From Paractinoplanes maris (GTDB lineage: Bacteria; Actinomycetota; Actinomycetes; Mycobacteriales; Micromonosporaceae), in NCBI RefSeq assembly GCF_023544465.1, contig NZ_JALPVL010000006.1, positions 434,001 through 498,000 of the forward strand: a stretch of DNA of 64,000 nt, in the 5' to 3' direction. A model generated the notes under the pieces. That model was not told the DNA's origin. It did no database searches and saw only the letters and a program-made list of their open reading frames with translations. The position numbers were made by a program, and so were the translations under genes. This document shows, piece by piece, positions 57,877-64,000 of this stretch. Within the stretch, counting starts at the first letter, position 1. Every line of letters starts with the position of its first letter.

Positions 57877-58312
57877 GGTGCGGCTCCTGATGAGTGGTGT
57901 ACCCCGGCGAATACCGGCGCCGAGCATAACGAGTCCCACAACAGGATGTTCCAGCCCCGCCACCCAGCCCGACAGATCCCCACACCCAGCCCCAAGGGCG
58001 ACCAGCGCGAGACCAGCGCGACCAAGATCACCCGGGTCCGGAACGCGGCCCAAATCAGCCATCCGAGCCCCCCGAGCCACGCCCGGCCGACCTTGGCTCA
58101 GAGTTGGAACCACAACGTGACCAAGTAACACAGAGCCACATTCCACCCCGCCACGAGCGCAGCGAGTGGCCAAACGACAAGGCGTGAGATATCCCTCGCA
58201 GCGCACAAACGCACCGTGGGGTTTCAGGGGGCTCGGCCCCCTGAGTAAACATGAAGAGGCGCCGCGGTCCGCGCTTCTCAGCGGACAGGCGGCGCCTGCG
58301 ACTCGTGACTCG
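57877..58312. other. Gene-free spacer before tRNA-Leu
   Basis: About 435 bases with no supported gene. Contains the short direct repeat gagaccagcgcgacca-type motifs near 58010 and a possible promoter region for the glycosyltransferase. Frames through it are Pro/Arg-rich and lack start signals. Confidence 0.45.
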
Positions 58313-58395
58313 TGGGGATGGGGGGAGTTGAACCCCCACGTCCTTTCGGACACACGGACCTGAACCGTGCGCGTCTGCCATTCCGCCACATCCCC
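58313..58395 (-). tRNA. tRNA-Leu (CAG)
   Basis: An 83-nt class II tRNA on the minus strand. Acceptor GGGGATG (58395-58389) pairs with CATCCCC (58320-58314), discriminator A at 58313. The anticodon stem GCACGG/CCGTGT region encloses loop TTCAGGT with anticodon CAG. A variable arm (GTCCGAAAGGAC) and a T arm with GGTTCAACTCC follow. CCA is not encoded. It lies upstream of fhaA as in many actinobacteria. Confidence 0.96.
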
Positions 58396-58621
58396 GTGGC
58401 TTTATGAGACCAGGCTGTGGGCCTGACTTTTTGTTACGGGCTGCGACAGACTACGCTGTCGCACGTCACCAAGCGAGTTGATATCGCCCTTGACGCCAGG
58501 GAAGACTAGCACGGCGTCTACGGGTGTCATACGAGGGTCAGAAGTGCCGGTCGTCCTTGCTCTACGGATGCGCAAGCGGCGGCCGGATACCATCATGTCC
58601 TCGGAAGCCGAGGAGGAGCCG

Positions 58622-59398
58622 GTGAGCGTGCTGCAGCGCTTTGAAAAGCGATTGGAAGGCCTGGTTGAAGGGGCCTTCGCCAAGGTCTTCAAGGGTGTCG
58701 TGCACCCGGTGGAGATTCTGAATGCCATGCAGCGGGAGGCCGAGGCGCACAAGGCCATCCTTGCCGGTGGCCGGACGCTGGTGCCCAACCGCTATGTGAT
58801 CGACCTGTCGCCGTACGACCACAGCCGGCTGGCGCCCTACGCCGCCGCGCTCGCCCAGGAGCTCGCCCAGTCGCAGGCGGAGTTCATCGGCGAGCAGGCG
58901 TGGACCGTCTACGGCGATGTGATCGTCGAGATCGAGCGTGGTGACGGGCTCGACACGGGCATGTTCCGGGTCACCGCCGAGGTCTACACCGGTGGCGAGG
59001 TCGCCCCGGTGCAGCAGCCGGCGTATGACGCCGGCCCGCAGTACCCGCCGTACGAGCAGCAACAGCAGCACGGCGGTGGCTACCAGCAGCACGGCGGCGG
59101 CGCGCCCAACGGGCGGGGCGGCGTGGGCCTCATCTCCGGCGACGGGCGCACCTACCCGTTGCAGATGGGCTCGACCGTGATCGGCCGTGGTGACCAGGCC
59201 AACCTGCGTCTGCCCGACGTCGGCATCTCGCGCCGGCACGCCCGGCTCGACTACGACGGCAACCAGGTCGTGCTGACCGACCTGGGCTCGACCAACGGCA
59301 CGATGGTGAACGGCCAGCGGGTCTCGGCGGTGGCGCTCAACCCGGGCGACATGATTCAGCTGGGGACCACCACGCTGACGTTCCGAGTGGACGGCTAG
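58622..59398 (+). CDS. fhaA: FhaA: DUF3662 and FHA domain protein
   Basis: 258 residues. The N-terminal DUF3662 region (1-118) begins VSVLQRFEKRLEGLVEGAFA and is a conserved partner-binding domain; a Tyr/Pro/Gln/Gly linker follows; the C-terminal FHA domain (about 175-258) contains the phosphothreonine-binding GRGDQANLRLPDVGISRRHA and LTDLGSTNGTMVNG. In mycobacteria FhaA binds phosphorylated envelope proteins and is a substrate of PknB. The GTG at 58622 has GAGGAG 5-9 bases before; the frame is open further up. First gene of the fhaA-fhaB-pstP-rodA-pbpA operon. Confidence 0.95.
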   Translation: MSVLQRFEKRLEGLVEGAFAKVFKGVVHPVEILNAMQREAEAHKAILAGGRTLVPNRYVIDLSPYDHSRLAPYAAALAQELAQSQAEFIGEQAWTVYGDVIVEIERGDGLDTGMFRVTAEVYTGGEVAPVQQPAYDAGPQYPPYEQQQQHGGGYQQHGGGAPNGRGGVGLISGDGRTYPLQMGSTVIGRGDQANLRLPDVGISRRHARLDYDGNQVVLTDLGSTNGTMVNGQRVSAVALNPGDMIQLGTTTLTFRVDG

Positions 59399-59403
59399 GC
59401 ACC

Positions 59404-59889
59404 TTGCCTGAATTCGTCCTCACCGTCGCCCGGTTCGGCTTTCTCATCCTGCTGTGGATCTTCGTGTTCACTGTCGTCGGGGTGATCCGCCGGGATCTCT
59501 TCGCTGGGGTCCGGTCCAAGAGCATCGTCGCCAGCCCTCGGGGGGTGGGTGGCGCGGTCCCCGAGGGCCGGCCGGCAGCGAAGGCGAAGCGCGGTAAGGC
59601 GGCCCGGCAACTCGTGGTCACCGCCGGCAACCTGGCCGGCACCCGCATCACGCTGGGCGAGGCTCCCATCACCATCGGCCGGGCCGAGGATTCGACGCTC
59701 GTCATCACCGACGACTTCGCCTCGGCGCGGCATGCGCGGCTAGTTCCGCGGGATGGCCAGTGGTTCGTCGAGGACGTCGGCTCGACGAACGGCACCTATC
59801 TCGACCGCGGTAAGGTCTCCGGACTTACTCCCGTCCCCCTTGGCGTGCCGATCCGCATCGGCCGCACTTCACTCGAGTTACGGCCATGA
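59404..59889 (+). CDS. fhaB: FhaB: membrane-anchored FHA domain protein
   Basis: 161 residues. An N-terminal membrane segment (about 8-27, ARFGFLILLWIFVFTVVGVI) is followed by a basic linker and an FHA domain (about 70-158) with TIGRAEDSTLVITDDFASAR, RHARL and VEDVGSTNGTYLDRGKVSG. It reads phosphothreonine marks made by PknA/PknB kinases. The start is TTG 59404, 5 bases after fhaA; the 3' end overlaps pstP by 4 bases (ATGA). Confidence 0.93.
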   Translation: MPEFVLTVARFGFLILLWIFVFTVVGVIRRDLFAGVRSKSIVASPRGVGGAVPEGRPAAKAKRGKAARQLVVTAGNLAGTRITLGEAPITIGRAEDSTLVITDDFASARHARLVPRDGQWFVEDVGSTNGTYLDRGKVSGLTPVPLGVPIRIGRTSLELRP

Positions 59890-61346
59890 CCCTGACCCTG
59901 CGCTATGCCGCTCAGAGCGACCGCGGTCTGATCCGAGACCTGAACCAGGACTCCCTCTATGCCGGGCCGCGGCTTCTCGCTGTCGCCGACGGTATGGGCG
60001 GCATGGCCGCTGGTGACGTCGCGTCCAACATCGTCATCGCCGCGATGGCGCCGCTCGACGAGGACGTCCCCGGGGACGCCATGGTCGACGCGCTGCGTCA
60101 CGCCGTCGGTACGGCCAACCAGCACCTTCGTGACACCGTCGACGCCAACCCGCAGCTCGAGGGCATGGGCACCACGCTGACCGCGGTGCTCTTCTCGGGC
60201 AGCAAGTTCGGCATGGTGCACATCGGTGACAGCCGTGCCTATCTTCTCCGTAACGGTGAGTTCGCCCAGATCACCAAGGACGACACGTACGTCCAGATGC
60301 TGGTCGACGAGGGCCGGGTCAGTCCGGAGGAGGCGAGCAGCCACCCGCAGCGGTCGCTGCTCACCCGCGCGCTCGACGGCCGCGACATCGACCCGGAGTA
60401 TTCGGTTCGCCAGGTGCTCAAGGGCGACCGCTATCTGATCTGCAGCGACGGCCTGTCCGGCGTGGTCAGCTCGGAGACGATCGGTCAGACGATGCGCGAG
60501 CTGGCCGACCCGCAGGCCTGTGTCGAGCGGCTGGTGCAGCTGGCCCTGCGCGGCGGTGGTCCCGACAACATCACGGTCGTGATCGCCGACGCGACCGACG
60601 CCGACATCGTCGAGCAGGCCCCGATCGTGGGAGGTGCCGCCTCGATCGACCGCGGCAACAACACGGTCGCCGACAGCTCGACCTCGGCCGCCCGGGCCGC
60701 CGCGCTGCAGGCGCCGCGCCCGGCTCAGCCGCGGACCGAGAGCGAGAGCTACGCCGAGCCGCAGCCCAAGGGTCATCCGGTGCGGGCCACGCTGCTCGTG
60801 CTGGTGCTGCTCGGGGTGCTCGGCGGCGGTCTGTGGCTGGGCTACGAATACACGCAGAAGCAGTATTACGTCGGGGCCACCGAGGCCGGGCAGCTCGCGA
60901 TCTTCCGCGGTGTGCCGGGTCAGATAGCCGGCCTCGACCTGTCCAGCGTGAACGAGACCAGCCCGTCCCGGCTCGACGACCTCACCACGGTCGCGCAGGA
61001 CCGGGTCAAGGAGGGCATCCACGCCGACGACCGGCCGGACGCCCAGCGGATGATCGCCGAGCTGACCGACGACGTACCGTCGAACCCGAACCTCAAGCCG
61101 CTCTGCATCACGCCCACCACCGCGCCGGCTCCCACGTCGGCACCGCCGGTCGCGCCCTCCACGGGGACGAGCGTCCGTCCGGGCAGCACCTTGGCCGGCA
61201 ACTCCTCGGGTCGTCCGGCGATCGGTTCGCCCTCTCCGGGCAGCTCCGTCGCGGCGCTGCCGTCCGTGCCCACCACCACGCCGTCCGCTCAGGCGTCCGA
61301 GTCCGCGCCCGCTGCCGATCCGGTCGGGTGCCGGACCGTCAACTGA
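59886..61346 (+). CDS. pstP: PstP-type PP2C serine/threonine phosphatase
   Basis: 486 residues. The PP2C domain (1-235) has RDLNQDS, LAVADGMGGMAAGDVASN (metal-binding Asp), GMGTTLTAVLF, MVHIGDSRAYLLRNGEFAQI and GGGPDNITVVIAD. A membrane helix at about 298-320 (TLLVLVLLGVLGGGLWLG) is followed by an extracellular Pro/Ser/Thr-rich part. It reverses PknA/PknB phosphorylation of cell-division and cell-wall proteins. Translationally coupled to fhaB. Confidence 0.96.
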   Translation: MTLTLRYAAQSDRGLIRDLNQDSLYAGPRLLAVADGMGGMAAGDVASNIVIAAMAPLDEDVPGDAMVDALRHAVGTANQHLRDTVDANPQLEGMGTTLTAVLFSGSKFGMVHIGDSRAYLLRNGEFAQITKDDTYVQMLVDEGRVSPEEASSHPQRSLLTRALDGRDIDPEYSVRQVLKGDRYLICSDGLSGVVSSETIGQTMRELADPQACVERLVQLALRGGGPDNITVVIADATDADIVEQAPIVGGAASIDRGNNTVADSSTSAARAAALQAPRPAQPRTESESYAEPQPKGHPVRATLLVLVLLGVLGGGLWLGYEYTQKQYYVGATEAGQLAIFRGVPGQIAGLDLSSVNETSPSRLDDLTTVAQDRVKEGIHADDRPDAQRMIAELTDDVPSNPNLKPLCITPTTAPAPTSAPPVAPSTGTSVRPGSTLAGNSSGRPAIGSPSPGSSVAALPSVPTTTPSAQASESAPAADPVGCRTVN

Positions 61347-61377
61347 GCTTCGGCTCGACCATGTCTGGGGATTCTTC

Positions 61378-62889
61378 TTGACCGCGCCCGCCGTACCTGC
61401 TTCCTCGCCCGCTTCCACGGGCGAGATGGCGCGTATCCCGGGAATGAAGACCCAGCGCAATGCCGAGCTGGGTCTGCTCGCGTTCGCCATGGTGCTGGTG
61501 GCGGCCTACGGCGCCACTGTCGAGGCGGCCCGCATCGGCGAGATCACCGCGACTTTCTGGGTGCCGGCCGCTCTGCTGAGCGTGCTGTTCCTCGGTCTGC
61601 ACGCGGTGGTGCGCTACACCGCGCCGTACGCGGATCCGGTGATCATCCCGGCCGTCGCGCTGATCAACGGGCTGGGCGTGGGGTTCCTGCGGCGGCTCGA
61701 CATCGGCGACGCGCTGAGCGAGAAGCAGCCGATTCCCGGCATCTTCTCGGGCATCGGCGGCCGCCAGCTGGCCTGGACCCTGATCTCGCTGATCCTGGCC
61801 GCGGTGCTGCTGCTGGTGGTCCGCGATCACAAGGTGGTCTCCCGGTACGCGTACACCCTGGGTCTGACCGGCATCGTGCTGGTGATGATCCCGGCGGTGC
61901 TGCCGGGCAGCATCTCCGAGGTCAACGGGGCCAAGCTGTGGGTGCGGATCGGGTCGTTCTCGATCCAGCCGGGTGAGTTCGCCAAGCTGGCCCTGGTCTC
62001 CTTCTTCGCCTATTACCTGGTGCGCAAGAGAGAAGTGCTGTCGCTGGCCAGCCGGCGGGTGCTCGGCATCGACCTGCCCCGTGGCCGTGACCTCGGTCCG
62101 GTTGTCACGGTGTGGCTGCTCAGCCTCCTGGTCCTGGTCTTCGAGAAGGACCTGGGCACGGCGCTGCTCTACTTCGGTCTCTTCGTCGTGACGCTCTATG
62201 TGGCCACCGAGCGCGCCAGCTGGCTGATCATCGGTCTGCTGCTGTTCTTCGGCGGCGTCTACGTGGCCTACCTGCTCGGTGACACGGTGGGCGGGCCGTT
62301 CGCCAACTTCTACGACCGCGCCGAGGTCTGGCTCGACCCGTTCTCGTCGGCCAATTACAACCGGGAATTCGGCAGCAGCTATCAGCTGGTGCAGGGGCTG
62401 CTGTCGCTCGGCACCGGCGGGTTGTTCGGCTCGGGTCCGGGCGCCGGACTGCCCCGGTTCGTGCCCGAGGTGCAGAACGACTTCATCTTCGCCGGCATCG
62501 GTGAGGAGATCGGCCTGTTCGGTCTCTCCGCGCTGCTGGTGCTCTATCTGCTCATCGTCGAGCGGGGCCTGCGGTCGGCGCTGGCCGTGCGGGACTCGTT
62601 CGGCAAGCTGGTCGCCGGCGGTCTGTCGTTCACCCTGGGCTTGCAGATCTTCGTCATCCTGGGTGGTATCACCGGGCTGATCCCGCTGACCGGTCAGACG
62701 ACCCCGTTCCTCTCGGCCGGCGGATCGTCGCTGATGGCCAACTGGCTGCTGATCGCCATGTTGCTGCGGATCTCGAACGCGGCACGCGGACCGGCGGCCG
62801 GTGGGGCCGGCGGCGACCGGGCCGGTGGCGGACCCAAGAAGGCACCAGCGCAGCTCCACGGCGCCATGACGGAGGTGATCAAGCCGTGA
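61378..62889 (+). CDS. rodA: FtsW/RodA/SpoVE-family lipid II glycosyltransferase
   Basis: 503-residue SEDS protein with about ten to twelve membrane segments. Family motifs: VRIGSFSIQPGEFAKLALVS, FEKDLGTALLYFGLFVVTLY, NREFGSSYQLVQGLLSLGTG, GLPRFVPEVQNDFIFAGIGE and LTGQTTPFLSAGGSSLMANW. It polymerises glycan strands with a partner class B PBP, here the overlapping pbpA. The start is TTG 61378 with GGGGA upstream; an in-frame ATG at 61426 or later is possible. In this operon the gene is usually called rodA in actinobacteria. Confidence 0.95.
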   Translation: MTAPAVPASSPASTGEMARIPGMKTQRNAELGLLAFAMVLVAAYGATVEAARIGEITATFWVPAALLSVLFLGLHAVVRYTAPYADPVIIPAVALINGLGVGFLRRLDIGDALSEKQPIPGIFSGIGGRQLAWTLISLILAAVLLLVVRDHKVVSRYAYTLGLTGIVLVMIPAVLPGSISEVNGAKLWVRIGSFSIQPGEFAKLALVSFFAYYLVRKREVLSLASRRVLGIDLPRGRDLGPVVTVWLLSLLVLVFEKDLGTALLYFGLFVVTLYVATERASWLIIGLLLFFGGVYVAYLLGDTVGGPFANFYDRAEVWLDPFSSANYNREFGSSYQLVQGLLSLGTGGLFGSGPGAGLPRFVPEVQNDFIFAGIGEEIGLFGLSALLVLYLLIVERGLRSALAVRDSFGKLVAGGLSFTLGLQIFVILGGITGLIPLTGQTTPFLSAGGSSLMANWLLIAMLLRISNAARGPAAGGAGGDRAGGGPKKAPAQLHGAMTEVIKP

Positions 62890-64000
62890 ACGCACCACTT
62901 CGGCGGGCGGGCGTGGTCATCCTCGTCCTGTTCGGCCTGCTCTTCGCGAACCTCAACTGGGTGCAGGCGTACAAGGCCGACGACTACCGCACGAGCGACT
63001 ACAACCGCCGGGTCGTGGTCGCCCAGTACGAGCGGCCGCGCGGCATCATCGAGGCCGGCGGCACCGGGGTGGCGACCAACCGTGCCACCGACGACGCCCT
63101 GAAGTACCTGCGCGTCTATCCCCGCAAGGAGGTCTACGCGCCGATCCTGGGGTACCGTCCGGTCGGCCTGGCCGCGACCGGCATCGAGCACTCCGAGAAC
63201 GACTTCCTCTCCGGCGAGAGCGACAAACTCTTCGCCGACCGGGTCAAGGACATGTTCACCGGCAACAACACCGGTGGCGGCAACGTGCTGCTGACGATCA
63301 ACCCCAAGGCTCAGGAAGCGGCCTGGAAGGAGCTCGTCAACAACGAGCGCGGTGTCCAGAAGGGCGCGGCGGTCGCGATCGACCCGCGTACGGGGGCCGT
63401 GCAGGCCATGGTCTCGATGCCCAGCTTCGACCCGAACACGCTGGTCACCCATGACGAGAAGGCCGCCTCGGCGGCCTACAGCAAGCTCAACAAGGACCCT
63501 GACCAGCCGCTGCTCAACCGGTCGACGGCCGAGACGCTGCCCCCCGGCTCGACGTTCAAGGTCATCGTCGCGGCGTCCGCCCTGCAGAACGGCTACACGA
63601 CCTCCAGTGAGATCGAGGCGGGCCGCGAATACCGGGAGAGCGGCGCGGTCATCCGCAACGCCGAGGACGAGGTCTGCCCCGGCGGCCAGATCGACCTGAA
63701 GGAAGCGCTGACCGAGAGCTGCAACACCGGCTTCGCCCGGCTCGGCGTCACCCTGGGCCGCGACAAGGTGCTGGCCGCGGCCAAGGCCTTCGGCTTCTCC
63801 GACGACCAGCTGACCGTCGGCAACCTCGAGGGCAACGGCCTGCCGGTCGCCGCGAGCGAGACCGGCAAGATCACGAACCCGGACGGCAGCGTCGACAAGG
63901 GCGCGCTGGCCCAGTCGTCGATCGGTCAGCGCGACGTGCGGATGACGCCCCTGCAGGGCGCGCTGATCGCCGCGACGGTGGCCAACGGGGGCAAGCAACA
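62886..64000 (+). CDS. pbpA: Class B penicillin-binding protein (PbpA), partial at the right edge
   Basis: The frame begins GTG at 62886, overlapping the rodA stop by GTGA, and is open to the window end (371 codons). The N-terminus VVILVLFGLLFANLNWVQAY is a membrane anchor; the dimerisation part includes ERPRGIIEAGG; the transpeptidase domain begins near ERGVQKGAAVAIDPRTGAVQ, with the active-site SxxK in LPPGSTFKVIV and SxN in TESCNTGF. The KTG motif lies beyond the edge. It is the transpeptidase partner of the SEDS protein before it; pknA/pknB would be expected to follow. Confidence 0.95.
   Translation, partial: MNAPLRRAGVVILVLFGLLFANLNWVQAYKADDYRTSDYNRRVVVAQYERPRGIIEAGGTGVATNRATDDALKYLRVYPRKEVYAPILGYRPVGLAATGIEHSENDFLSGESDKLFADRVKDMFTGNNTGGGNVLLTINPKAQEAAWKELVNNERGVQKGAAVAIDPRTGAVQAMVSMPSFDPNTLVTHDEKAASAAYSKLNKDPDQPLLNRSTAETLPPGSTFKVIVAASALQNGYTTSSEIEAGREYRESGAVIRNAEDEVCPGGQIDLKEALTESCNTGFARLGVTLGRDKVLAAAKAFGFSDDQLTVGNLEGNGLPVAASETGKITNPDGSVDKGALAQSSIGQRDVRMTPLQGALIAATVANGGKQ

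Overview
The window is a very GC-rich actinobacterial chromosome segment centred on the replication origin. Gene order (jag-yidC-yidD-rnpA-rpmH read leftward, dnaA-oriC-dnaN-gnd-recF-DUF721-gyrB-gyrA read rightward, then tRNA-Ile and tRNA-Ala, and at the right end tRNA-Leu followed by fhaA-fhaB-pstP-rodA-pbpA) is the conserved actinobacterial origin neighbourhood. The gnd gene between dnaN and recF, many GTG and TTG starts, an XRE/DUF397 pair and a chaplin-like surface protein point to a morphologically complex actinomycete, most likely Micromonosporaceae (Actinoplanes-like). That genus-level guess is inference.

Layout. 1-340: tandem repeats and a hairpin beyond jag. 339-2864 (minus): jag, yidC, yidD, rnpA, rpmH, for membrane-protein insertion, RNase P and ribosomal L34. 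3455-5221: dnaA, preceded by two DnaA boxes. 5222-8102: an unusually long 2.9 kb dnaA-dnaN interval with a 59-bp tandem repeat, about twenty DnaA boxes, an AT-rich segment and a 16-bp repeat array; this is oriC. 8103-12604: dnaN, gnd, recF and a DUF721 protein swollen by a Gly/Ser/Thr/Ala repeat. 12595-14841: a two-gene minus-strand island (HEAT/LRV-repeat protein and an unknown protein). 15396-20880: gyrB, gyrA (with DnaA boxes between them) and a DUF3566 membrane protein. 20957-21492: tRNA-Ile, a tiny DLW-39-type gene and tRNA-Ala.

21556-31185: mixed small genes: a lipoprotein, an HTH protein, a cyclopropane-fatty-acid-synthase-like methyltransferase, a Nudix protein, a membrane protein, a YbaK deacylase, a near-canonical parS site, a DsbA-like protein, SufE, a CBS protein, ProRS and an SGNH hydrolase. 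31214-36936: a rhodanese, then a translationally coupled Hsp90-family/TPR operon, the most system-like unit here. 36981-45873: a TetR regulator and an acyl-CoA/leucine-type catabolic set (biotin carboxylase without a BCCP domain, HMG-CoA lyase, carboxyltransferase, acyl-CoA dehydrogenase), interrupted by a secreted unknown and a five-repeat chaplin-like protein with an acidic tail. A shared AACGNNCGTTAA motif before the TetR gene and the carboxyltransferase suggests one regulon.

45974-57876: an XRE-STAND(NB-ARC)-TPR regulator, a divergent MarR/YceI pair, a glutamate-cysteine-ligase family enzyme, a divergent membrane protein/PASTA protein pair, an XRE/DUF397 module, small unknown and membrane proteins, and a WecB/TagA-type glycosyltransferase. 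58313-64000: tRNA-Leu and the cell-wall/signalling operon fhaA-fhaB-pstP-rodA-pbpA, which runs off the right edge inside pbpA.

A recurrent trait is the number of short GC-rich tandem arrays (1-165, 5798-6118, 7722-7864, 11735-12080, 25440-25562, 26216-26276, 35277-35434, 37620-37860), both between and inside genes. No CRISPR array, insertion sequence or prophage was seen.
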